Assembly: GCA_039995105.1 (NCBI GenBank)
Contig: CP146203.1
Coordinates: 1,488,001-1,552,000 of the forward strand
Direction: 5' to 3'
Source of the DNA: Jonesiaceae bacterium BS-20
GTDB taxonomy: Bacteria > Actinomycetota > Actinomycetes > Actinomycetales > Cellulomonadaceae
DNA length: 64,000 nt
Shown here: one piece after another, positions 52,479 through 60,493 of the stretch
How positions within the stretch are numbered: position 1 is the first letter of the stretch
Layout: each line of letters starts with the position of its first letter
Program-made: the position numbers and the translations under genes
The notes under the pieces: generated by a model
The model's input: only the letters and a program-made list of their open reading frames with translations
The model's database searches: none
What the model was told of the DNA's origin: nothing

Positions 52479-53096
52479 GTGAAGCAGGTTGAAGCGCTTG
52501 AAATCTTAGAGATGGTTGGAGCTGACACTTATGGCTTGGTGACCACCAGCATGGCCGCGGAATCCGGGGTCCCACGCAGTTGGGTTTCGAGGCTTGCCCG
52601 CAATGGGCACCTTGAACGGCTACGTCAGGGGGTGTACGCACTGCCTTCGGCGACGCTCGACAAGTACACCGATGTTCGAGGGGCTTGGCTGTCCCTGACA
52701 GAAGCAAGCCATGCGTTACCTGGCGATAAGATCGTTGCTTCGGGGCCCACCGCGGCGTTCCTGCACGGCGTTGGGAACCTCATCCCCACAGTGCACGAGT
52801 TCACAACCACTTCCGGCAGGTTAACAAGGCAACATGACATTGTGTTGACGCAAAGTTCCCTGCGAGACGGTGACGTACAAGAGCTTCACGGGGTTGCGGT
52901 TACTACCCCTGCCCGCACTGTTCGTGACCTTGTAAGAGCGGGAATTGATGGTGACCACCTTGGGGATGTAGTGAGGGATTTCCTTGGCCAGGGTGTGGGC
53001 CGGCGTGTGATGTCCGCTGGTCTTGAAAATGGGGCCCCATTGTTTGACGCGGCGAACGGCCGTGAACTTCTTCAACGGTTTGCTCCACGAGGTTAA
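52479..53096 (+). CDS. abiEi: AbiEi-family antitoxin / transcriptional repressor
   Basis: A protein of 205 residues starting at GTG 52,479 with AAGGTGG upstream. The N-terminal winged helix (LVTTSMAAESGVPRSWVSRL followed by ARNGHLERLRQGVYAL) is characteristic of AbiEi. The C-terminal part (VTTPARTVRDLVRAGIDGDH) is the usual AbiEi domain. In this type IV toxin-antitoxin system it represses its operon and counters AbiEii without binding it. It is directly followed by abiEii after 7 nt. Confidence 0.88.
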   Translation: MKQVEALEILEMVGADTYGLVTTSMAAESGVPRSWVSRLARNGHLERLRQGVYALPSATLDKYTDVRGAWLSLTEASHALPGDKIVASGPTAAFLHGVGNLIPTVHEFTTTSGRLTRQHDIVLTQSSLRDGDVQELHGVAVTTPARTVRDLVRAGIDGDHLGDVVRDFLGQGVGRRVMSAGLENGAPLFDAANGRELLQRFAPRG

Positions 53097-53103
53097 GGAA
53101 CCC

Positions 53104-54051
53104 ATGCTAAATAGAGCTGAGCTGCAGCGTCGCCGGGCCAAGTTAAACAAATCGTTCAAGCAGGTTGCAATCGAGCGCGGCAGCTCCGAGATGGACGTTC
53201 GCAAGCAGTTTGTGTTTGCGCTCTTTTGGAAGCGACTGTACCTAGGCGGTGACCCGGGCTGGTTACTTCTGGGTGGAAATGCGCTGCTGATTCGCACGGG
53301 TGGTGGTCGGCACACTAGCGACATCGACTTCGCGCGTGATGAGGTTTGGGAAGACCCGGCTGAGCTGCACAAGGAATTGCAAGAGAAACTGCGGGCTGGT
53401 AACGACCTTGACGACTTCATCCTTGACGTTGTGAACGTGAAGCCACACGCGGACCCTGACGCTTTGGGGTACGGAACGAAGACTGCGGCCGCAACGATCG
53501 TGGTGTCTCTGGGAGGTAAGGAGTTCGACCGGTTCAAGGTTGATATTACGAGCCGGAAGTTCATTGACTCCACTGTCGATTTACTTCCACTGCAGCCGGT
53601 GTTCGCAGATCCGGCACTTGAGAAACTGCCGGCAATCCCTACGGTGCCGGTAGAGCATCACGTCGCAGATAAGATTGCGGCACTTTATGACACTTACGGT
53701 AAGGATGGGGGCCCTTCTACTCGGTATCGTGATCTGGCTGATCTTGTTCGCATTTTTCAAGGGCCACTGCCTGGTAGCGGGCAGGAGATAACAGTTGATG
53801 CTGCCCGTTTGCGCGCCGCGCTCGTTTCGGAAATTGGCCGGCGCAAGATGGTTTGGCCTACCCAGTTTTCAGCCCCTGGGCCTTTGTGGCTGGCTGAGTT
53901 CCCGCGACTAGCTGCACAGTATGCCCAGTACCCTTCTGACTTTATGGACCTCGCAGCGGCTCTCGCCTACGTCTCCGAAGTGCTTGGTGATGTACTCACT
54001 GGCGTGCGAACCAATGGGGTGTGGCATTCGGCTAAAGGAACTTGGATTTAG
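53104..54051 (+). CDS. abiEii: AbiEii-family nucleotidyltransferase toxin
   Basis: A protein of 315 residues from ATG 53,104 with AAGGAAC upstream; a longer frame overlapping abiEi is rejected. WLLLGGNALLIRTGGGRHTS followed by DIDFARD is the nucleotidyltransferase GG..L...R.T.DID signature. It continues with PVEHHVADKIAALYDTYGKD and RYRDLADLVRI, conserved in the family. AbiEii halts growth by nucleotidyl transfer to host targets and gives abortive phage resistance or element stability. Intact by sequence. Confidence 0.9.
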   Translation: MLNRAELQRRRAKLNKSFKQVAIERGSSEMDVRKQFVFALFWKRLYLGGDPGWLLLGGNALLIRTGGGRHTSDIDFARDEVWEDPAELHKELQEKLRAGNDLDDFILDVVNVKPHADPDALGYGTKTAAATIVVSLGGKEFDRFKVDITSRKFIDSTVDLLPLQPVFADPALEKLPAIPTVPVEHHVADKIAALYDTYGKDGGPSTRYRDLADLVRIFQGPLPGSGQEITVDAARLRAALVSEIGRRKMVWPTQFSAPGPLWLAEFPRLAAQYAQYPSDFMDLAAALAYVSEVLGDVLTGVRTNGVWHSAKGTWI

Positions 54052-54099
54052 CTGGTCAGCGCGATGGTGACGCTGCGGTGCGCAACGGTGGCAGGAAGG

Positions 54100-54110
54100 T
54101 GCCGCACATA
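54100..54110 (+). promoter_or_regulatory. Start-associated motif TGCCGCACATA, last copy
   Basis: Exact copy on the plus strand; a GTG follows after 5 nt rather than an ATG after 8. It is the rightmost copy in the window. Confidence 0.6.
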
Positions 54111-54115
54111 GGCTA

Positions 54116-54712
54116 GTGACCCCTTTCGCCTGTCTTTGGAGTGTGCATCTTTTGAGGTACCGTTTGGCCGCCGCGTTGGTGGTTTGTGCAGTAATGACCG
54201 GAACAGTAGCTGGGTGCAGCTCCCCCACTGCCCCACCAGCGGCTGAACCAACCGCGGTCTCCCCTGAACGTACGAGGGACGTTGCACCAGTGGTTGGGGC
54301 CATTATTGGCCGGGACCAGGTTGACGTCCTGCCGGCGGAGTTTATCGGCTTTGAAACACTAACTGGTGACATTGTGACCGTCACTGACAGGCAAGCGTTC
54401 CCTGCCGCTGTTACGAAGGACATACAGGCACGCGCTGCAGCAGCGTTGCAGGACGTCACTGATGGGCAGTTAGCTTTCCTGGAGTTGCAGCGAATGGCCG
54501 TTGACGTGACAAGGCAGACCGGAAGGACTGTTACTTTTGTTGCTCAGGTGCCCGGTTCGGGTGAACCTACGTGGTTTGTTGCGGCACCTCAAGAGACCGT
54601 GACTGTGGATCTTGTTCCGGGTCGTTCCAAGCAGGACGCTCTCGGTGAGCTGCACAAAGCTATCGCATTCCAAGAAAACCCTGACGCTTTTGAGGTCATC
54701 ACTATTTCTTAA
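54116..54712 (+). CDS. Lipoprotein of unknown function, full-length copy
   Basis: Up to 198 residues from GTG 54,116; GTG 54,143 (preceded by GGAG) is an alternative. The lipoprotein signal (LAAALVVCAVMTGTVAGCSS) gives the lipidated Cys about residue 34. The mature part has a disordered Pro/Ala stretch and a compact alpha-beta domain (PAEFIGFETLTGDIVTV, VTFVAQVPGSGEPTWFVAA). It follows the AbiE pair. The region from 54,236 on is repeated, truncated, at 62,690. Function unknown. Confidence 0.72.
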   Translation: MTPFACLWSVHLLRYRLAAALVVCAVMTGTVAGCSSPTAPPAAEPTAVSPERTRDVAPVVGAIIGRDQVDVLPAEFIGFETLTGDIVTVTDRQAFPAAVTKDIQARAAAALQDVTDGQLAFLELQRMAVDVTRQTGRTVTFVAQVPGSGEPTWFVAAPQETVTVDLVPGRSKQDALGELHKAIAFQENPDAFEVITIS

Positions 54713-54736
54713 GCTCCAGTAGAAAACCACCCTTGC
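54236..54736 (+). repeat. Direct repeat copy 1 (about 500 bp)
   Basis: Aligns without gaps to 62,690-63,190 at a constant offset of 8,454 bp, with only scattered substitutions. Covers the mature part of the lipoprotein gene and the start of its terminator. Confidence 0.92.
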
Positions 54737-54764
54737 GCACTAAGTGGGCGGGCGTGGTTTTCTA
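54720..54764 (+). terminator. Terminator after the lipoprotein gene
   Basis: TAGAAAACCAC at 54,720 pairs with GTGGTTTTCTA at 54,754-54,764, with a GC-rich inner loop. The repeat at 62,690 keeps only the left arm. Confidence 0.6.
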
Positions 54765-55003
54765 GTGCAAGGTCTGAGCCGCTCAGGGCTGGGGACCACC
54801 ATAGTTTGTTGAGTAAATGCCTCAAAGAATTCTTGAGCCTTTGCGGTGTGCAGCCTTAAACCACGCGGCTTGAGTTTCGCATCAAAGGATTCAGCCCGAC
54901 TTTACATAACAGTGCGGTGCCAGGGCACGAGGACTTGGAGGGTGGAGTAATGATCAAATCGTGGACCAAGTACTCGTACCAAGGCCTGGTGGATCTGGGC
55001 CAA
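54765..55003. other. Gap without recognised features
   Basis: About 240 bp between the terminator and the IS110 remnant. I see nothing of note. Confidence 0.4.
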
Positions 55004-55475
55004 TTACCCATGAATCCAGTTGGCGGCTTGCTTGATATTGCGAATTTGATCAAGGTCAAACTCTGTCAGCCTCCCCAACGTTGCCTCGTCTTGTTCGCTA
55101 ACTTCCAGGGCATGTAAGGTGTAAAGCAAGGTTATAGCCGCATCGGCATTGATGAACACGTCCTTCTCATCTGCCTTGGCATTGCCCCGGTACAAGTCAG
55201 CGATTCTGCGCTAGGTCAGACCGGGCAAATAAGTCACCTGAATCCCGAGACGCTGGGCCACGGCTGCGGCTAGTAACCCGATCGAAACTGGCTGATCCGC
55301 AAACGCAAACACAGTGCCATGGATCTGCGCATCACGGTGAAGAGCCATTGGCTTACGCTTTCGTTGGGCAATGTAATGCTCCGCACTCGTTTCCCCCACG
55401 GGTCAGAGCGTACGCCCAGTGATCGGTTTTACCGACCTTGATTCCTAGGGCATCTTCTACATCGTCAATGATCAT
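55004..55475 (-). pseudogene. IS110-family transposase, degraded N-terminal part
   Basis: ATG 55,475 with GGAGGAGG upstream opens MIIDDVEDALGIKVGKTDHW. A frame break near 55,400 follows. The next segment (GTVFAFADQPVSIGLLAAAV, then GIQVTYLPGLT) runs to an in-frame TAG near 55,212, and the last part reads RRIADLYRGNAKADEKDVFI and EVSEQDEATLGRLTEFDLD. These are the DEDD-domain segments of IS110 transposases. The C-terminal half is absent. Not functional. Confidence 0.78.
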
Positions 55476-56344
55476 GATGGTCCTCCTCCAAGCAGGGCCA
55501 TGGGGTCTGCGTGTTGGCCAACCAACGGCGGCTAGTCTCACAACCCCGTTACGACAGGCGTTAGAAGTACACGCCAAGCCCCTTCTCGGCAATCACCGGC
55601 TGCCAGACCGGTCTTGGTGGCACCCGTTACTTTATTGACAGGTCCTTTCTCTAGGTAGAGATTGGGCCTGTCAATAAAGTAACGGGTGCCCAGGTAACTG
55701 CCGACGTTGCGTCCGGTAGGCTCAGCCACCATGGCATGCGCCTTTGTCGGGTTGACAACGTCGAACTGGACAGCGCTTAAGTCCTCAAGGGCCATAACCT
55801 GCAGGGCGGTTCCATCAATGACGGTTTCCAACTGGCAGACGCACTAGTTACCATTAATAATGCAGCCACATGGCGAGGTGGTATGCGAGGTCGCGCAGCC
55901 CAAAGAGACGAACAAGCGTGACGAGGCACACGAGTTGTTGACCACGGCGGCTAGTAAAGTTCAGCCGCTGCGATCAGCCGTGAAATAACCTGACCCGCAG
56001 GATAGGGTGGCTGAGCCGTACTCAACAGCTGATCGCTCTGGCGATGTTGCCTGATGCCCTCCAAGTTAATGGGGTTTACTAAGGGGCCGTGGATACTCGG
56101 ATGCGTCCCGACGTCGGAAAGACTACACCTGCAACAGAAAGATTGGCAGACAAACGAGTGAAAGCCTCAAGGCCCGCCCGGTACGGAGCAACTGTGGAGT
56201 ACACGTTCACGGTACGGACTTTCACGCTAAATCTCTTGTGCACTCTATGATCCTCGGGCATAGTCCCTGCTACGTGGGGCTAGCGCATAAAGTACACATA
56301 AGATACGGTAAGTAGTCAATTGCCAAGTCAAAGGAGATTCTGCA
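55476..56344. other. Degraded intergenic stretch, no gene supported
   Basis: About 870 bp. A minus-strand frame at 55,538-55,831 includes GTRYFIDRPNLYLEKGPVNK but crosses a long hairpin and is probably not a gene. Nothing convincing lies in 55,832-56,344 apart from the promoter area of the next gene. Confidence 0.4.
55619..55690. repeat. Perfect 24-bp inverted repeat with 24-nt loop
   Basis: The arms at 55,619-55,642 and 55,667-55,690 are exact complements (GGCACCCGTTACTTTATTGA...). No T-run follows. It could be a relic of paired transposon ends or a hairpin insertion. Confidence 0.85.
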
Positions 56345-57403
56345 ATGTACAAATTATCTGAACGCCCGCAAACTCGGATTCACCGGCACGGGGTCTATGC
56401 CCACAGGAGAGCTCAGGTTGGATTAGCGTCGCTAGTCTCAGGCTTGCTGGTTATCACTTTGTCCTCACCAGCTGTAGCTGACGTCGGCGGCGGCTTGGTG
56501 CCCGATGAGATCTCTAACTTCATTAGTTTAAACGCTCCGGTGAGCATCGAAGGCGTTCCGGGAACCGCCAACCTAGGAACAGCGCAATTCAACGGTGACT
56601 GGGGTACAACCACGATTTCGCTTGATTCCACTTCCCCAGTACTTGAAGTGTCAGTGCGTCTGGATGAGTCCTCAGGTTTTGATGCAGCTAAAGAGGTCAC
56701 TCTTCCGCTGCCAGAGACGATAGAGGGCAGTGGTGAAGTGACCAATGGAGACTCTGTAACTTTTCTTGACACGCAGACCCCCACGATTGTTCAGCCGCTG
56801 ATTAATGGGGCTGTTCGTGTCACTACTGTCATTGAAGAGCAGTCAAGCGCACATGAGATTTCTTATGATTTTAGTGGCTACTCACTCAGTGAAGTCGCGG
56901 ATGGGATGGTCGTAGCATTCTCAAAGTATTCGGAAGATGCACCAGTCATCATTGTTGATGCCCCATGGGCGATGGATAGCAATGGGGATGCTGTTGAGAC
57001 TGAGTATCTAATCTCGAACGACAAGCTTATTCAAGTTGTGTCCCCCGGCAGCGACGTCGAATATCCAATCTACGCGGATCCGACGTATTCAATTGGATTA
57101 GGCTACTATGCGCACTTCAACAGAGCTGAGACTAAAACTATTGCGAATGGTGGGTGGGCTGTTGGCGGTGGGACTGGTGTCTGCACGGTAGTGGGCGCTG
57201 CGATGGGTGGGCCCATCGGAGCCGCAGTGCTTGCTGCAGCTTGCTTCGGTATTGGCTCCTCAATTGTGTACCAGGCCGGTATCGCGGAAAACTCTTCGCC
57301 AAAACGCTGTCTGTTCCTGAAGTACACAGTTATTGGACTGGGAACCCCGATGACCATACCTGTCTACCTAGCCGGCAACTATCGAGATGCGCGGTGTAAA
57401 TGA
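56345..57403 (+). CDS. Secreted protein with glycine-rich hydrophobic C-terminal segment
   Basis: A protein of 352 residues. AAAGGAG lies 9 nt before the ATG. A long basic leader precedes a signal segment (LASLVSGLLVITLSSPAVA), cleaved near residue 46. A beta-rich region (about 50-240) ends in YPIYADPTYSIGLGYYAHFN. Then comes a 40-residue Gly/Ala-rich hydrophobic stretch (about 275-310, CTVVGAAMGGPIGAAVLAAA) and a Cys-containing tail. This arrangement occurs in many uncharacterised secreted actinobacterial proteins. A membrane-active toxin is possible because a small two-span protein follows. Function not known. Confidence 0.7.
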   Translation: MYKLSERPQTRIHRHGVYAHRRAQVGLASLVSGLLVITLSSPAVADVGGGLVPDEISNFISLNAPVSIEGVPGTANLGTAQFNGDWGTTTISLDSTSPVLEVSVRLDESSGFDAAKEVTLPLPETIEGSGEVTNGDSVTFLDTQTPTIVQPLINGAVRVTTVIEEQSSAHEISYDFSGYSLSEVADGMVVAFSKYSEDAPVIIVDAPWAMDSNGDAVETEYLISNDKLIQVVSPGSDVEYPIYADPTYSIGLGYYAHFNRAETKTIANGGWAVGGGTGVCTVVGAAMGGPIGAAVLAAACFGIGSSIVYQAGIAENSSPKRCLFLKYTVIGLGTPMTIPVYLAGNYRDARCK

Positions 57404-57452
57404 ACTTTCGTAGAAGAGCAATCATCGATGATTCATAACAAGGTGGGCATGG

Positions 57453-57665
57453 ATGTACCTTAAAGCCTTCGTAAGTCGGCCCCGAAGAGTAGCTGTGACC
57501 GTTATTTGCCTTGCTTTGTTTGCTCTCACGGGACTTCGGGCGCTGATTTATGGGACAGATCCAGTTCCAACGGAACTGTACTTTAACTGGGTATTTCCAG
57601 TTCTACTGGTAATACAACATTCTGGATGGATTAAGGATGATGCCCACACAGATCAACAAGAGTAA
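57453..57665 (+). CDS. Small membrane protein after the secreted protein gene
   Basis: A protein of 70 residues starting MYLKAFVSRPRRVAVTVICL, with AAGGTGG 8 nt upstream. It has two hydrophobic helices (VAVTVICLALFALTGLRALI and LYFNWVFPVLLVIQ) and a charged tail. It lies 50 nt downstream of the secreted protein, so it is likely co-transcribed. It has the size and place of an immunity protein, but that is inference. Confidence 0.55.
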   Translation: MYLKAFVSRPRRVAVTVICLALFALTGLRALIYGTDPVPTELYFNWVFPVLLVIQHSGWIKDDAHTDQQE

Positions 57666-57787
57666 TCGACGAGTGTTTTGTGGGGCTCTCCGGTGTCGGC
57701 CCATCCCCTCATCAATAGATAGCACGGTGCGACCTGACTTGGACCACCGTGGCCACCTTTTAGCAAGGTTTTCCACAGACCCGTGTT

Positions 57788-59344
57788 TTAGTTAGGGGTT
57801 TTGAGTTTGGTCAGGATCTCTTGGGCTCTTTTGGGTATTTGTGGGTCAGCAATCAGATCGTGACCACTGATGCTGATGGTGACTTGCCGTAAGGGCCTTA
57901 GGAGTTTGACCAGTGCTTTATGGCGATTCCTGACCTTGTTTGCAGGTATCTGGCTATTGCTAAGGCCACAAAAACAATAGTGAAGTGGGCGTCGACACCG
58001 TCTTTGGTGTGGTGAAAAATGGGTCTGGCTCGTAGGTCTGTTTTAGACATCCGAAACGACTGCTCGACTTGCCACAGGTCATGGTAGGACGAGACAACTT
58101 CAGCTGCGGGCATGAGGGTTGCGGGGATGTTGGTGACGTACCCTTTCCACCCGGCCATGTCATAGGCACGGAAGAAACTTGCCTGGTCAAAGGCTTTTTG
58201 GCCGCCTTTGTTTTGGACAAACCGTGCTGATTTTGCGGGCTTGTTCCCGTCAATAATCGCGGTTGCTCGGTCGCGTTGTAGGTCAAGGGGGTGGTGGTCG
58301 CGCACGGCTCGTTTCCGTCGGTATTGCCACACCGCTCGCCAGTGCTTGACACCCGTTCCAGGAACCCACACAGTCTCGTGAGCGGTGGTGACACGGTTTG
58401 GGTCGGGGCGGCCTCTGCGCATCGTATTGGTATCGACAAGGTCTCTATCGTCAGGCACGATGCCTTGGTAGTGAAAATGGTGTGCTAGGTCGTCAGGGGC
58501 ATCGACCATCCTGGATCCCACAATGAACCGCAACCCTGCCTGATCTGGTGCGTCTAGGTTGCCTGCCGAGAGCATCCCAGTTTCAGGAACCACGACCATG
58601 TCAGCGACCTGGTTACGTTCTTGGAATGCTTTAACCACCGGGATAATGGTTTGGGTTTCAACCTTATTGCCCGGGAACGCATGGATTTCTAGGGGAATCC
58701 GGTGCGGTCCACCAGGAGCCCCACTATGATTTGTGGATCAACCCGGCGCTCTTTAGAGAACCCAACTTTGCGCAGGTCATCCTCATTTCCTGCTTCAAAA
58801 CACAAAGTGGTGACATGATAAAGAAGCAGGCTGAGCCCTGAAGTTTTCAGGCTGTAATCAAAATACGTAGAAGCCACCACAGCCCGGTAATCACGCTGTA
58901 CACACCGGATCAGCGGACGCTTAAACGTTGATAAATGAGCGGCTTGAAGGCCGAGCTCTTCAACGACTCGGACGCTATCAAATTTTGATGTTGGTTCCAC
59001 CAAGCTGGCCAACACCAACTGGAAAAATGCGTCATCCTCAAGAACATCAAACTCCAACGTTTGGTAGGCTCCACCAGTTACGTCAGGTAGAACTCGTGAA
59101 GCTGAGCCCTGCACCACCGCGTGCCCCGGATCAGGAGCAGTCTTATGACCAAAATCGAGATTAGGTTCTGCTTGCCCGGGCAGCAGACATATCTGCTTCC
59201 CACCTGCATTAACGCAGCAATCACAGCCTCAGAACGACCAGAACCAATATGCTTGATAACCCGGTACTTCCCACCAGATTTATCAATCACTTGGACCGAA
59301 GTCGCCCCCGAAGGCAACTTCTTCTTACGCAAAAACGGTGACAT
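57788..59344 (-). pseudogene. IS1634-family transposase with at least three frameshifts
   Basis: Starts at 59,344 (MSPFLRKKKLPSGATSVQVI, typical of IS1634). The frame breaks near 59,205 (single-base loss), again near 58,690 (one C lost in GGATTCCCCTAG) and again near 57,940. Summed across frames it encodes QTIIPVVKAFQERNQVADMV, VVPETGMLSAGNLDAPDQAG, LWQVEQSFRMSKTDLRARPI and HHTKDGVDAHFTIVFVALAI, the DDE core and YREK-like region of the family. It ends near 57,788. Terminal inverted repeats are not clear to me. Confidence 0.85.
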
Positions 59345-59454
59345 CCACCCATTCTAACGCCCACGTGGTCACCCAAAACAGAAACCCAAAACCCTGTGAC
59401 CAGCCAAAACATTAACGCCAACCCTTAGAATCCACTTAGGTGGTCCAATTCAGG

Positions 59455-59677
59455 TTGAAGAACGAGATGTGCCATCACCAGATCTTTGCAACCCGGGCTA
59501 GAGCACGGTTTACCGTGGCTGATTACATCGAGATTTTCTACAACAGAAAACGACTGCATTCTAGCTTGGGATATTAAACTCTAGGTCAAGCATGGGCTGA
59601 GAAGACTCAACTCTTAATCAACCAAGCAGCATAAGAACACCGAAATCAAAAGGCGAGTGTCTAAGAACTTTGACACA
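59455..59677 (+). pseudogene. 3' remnant of an IS3-family element related to element B
   Basis: LKNEMCHHQIFATRARARFT and VADYIEIFYNRKRLHSSLGY match the end of element B's OrfB (MYHHQVFPTRARARFAVADY), with an in-frame stop after SLGY. The element end GTGTCTAAGAACTTTGACAC at 59,658-59,677 matches the left end of element B. The 5' part is missing. Confidence 0.85.
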
Positions 59678-59989
59678 CCCCACCCGTATTCTCGTCCTCA
59701 ACCGTGGCGGTAACTTTGTGCCCACCAAAAGTTCTTTGTCCACGTTCACCCTTACGCACGTGACCGCCAAGTACGATAGCCAGCAACTTGGGAACCCATA
59801 GGGGGGGGCTACGAAAGAACCAAAGTCAGGCTGGCGCCTTCTCTATCCCTCAAGGCGTAGAGGGATAGAGAAGGAGCCAACCATCCGCAAGACTGTCCAG
59901 ACAGTCGAACAGCTGCGAATGCGCAACGAGAGCTAGACCCACATTTCAAATCCAGACGTGGGACTACTTCCAGGTAGGAACGCGTCTTG
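59678..59989. other. Gap with one hairpin, no gene
   Basis: A perfect 15-bp stem (CCTTCTCTATCCCTC at 59,837-59,851 with its complement at 59,860-59,874) and an 8-nt loop. It may be the terminator of the minus-strand operon that ends at 59,990 or of an old plus-strand gene. No coding frame stands out. Confidence 0.5.
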
Positions 59990-60493
59990 CTAAGTACAGG
60001 TAGTTCCGTATGGAACCATCTTCAATGACACTGGAGCATCCATGACATGGTGACCGGAATCTGTAAGAGCCCGATGCCTGATAGACAAACCAGAAGATGC
60101 GCCCTCGTTTCCGGGGGTTACAACTTCGATTTGCGCCACGATGGACGCGAATTGTCCAGGAGCGAGGGTCGCTGTATCCGATGACAAGATCGGACGATCT
60201 TCCGGAGAATAACCGCTACCCGTTGACTCCGCGGTGAGTAACACAATCTCAAACGACTTCAGGCGAAGATTCTTGGAATCCTTTAGCTCAATTCCAGTAA
60301 TTTCGATGTCGCTTGAAGTTGGGTTCTCTACGGTTGTTGTCTCGAAAAGTCGGATGTTATCAGCAGCCGTCACCAAACAAGTTTCACCAACCATTCCTCC
60401 ATTGGCGAGTAAACTCGGTTTTGTTGAGGAACAGCTACACAGCATGAGACTGAAGCTGGCAAAAGTAACGAAAACAACGACAGAACGCAACAC
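59990..60493 (-). CDS. Secreted lipoprotein of unknown function
   Basis: A protein of 167 residues starting at GTG 60,493, overlapping the stop of the upstream gene (TAGTG). The signal VVVFVTFASFSLMLCSCSST is a lipoprotein signal, with the lipidated Cys likely at 19 or 21. The mature domain is a beta-sandwich-like sequence (ETTTVENPTSSDIEITGIEL) with two cysteines. It is probably surface-exposed and works with the co-transcribed secreted protein. Family unknown. Confidence 0.68.
   Translation of the reverse strand: MLRSVVVFVTFASFSLMLCSCSSTKPSLLANGGMVGETCLVTAADNIRLFETTTVENPTSSDIEITGIELKDSKNLRLKSFEIVLLTAESTGSGYSPEDRPILSSDTATLAPGQFASIVAQIEVVTPGNEGASSGLSIRHRALTDSGHHVMDAPVSLKMVPYGTTCT

Noticed and set aside
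55538-55831. 98-codon minus-strand gene
   Set aside because: The frame crosses both arms of a perfect 24-bp inverted repeat and ends in unrelated sequence, so it is unlikely to be a real gene.
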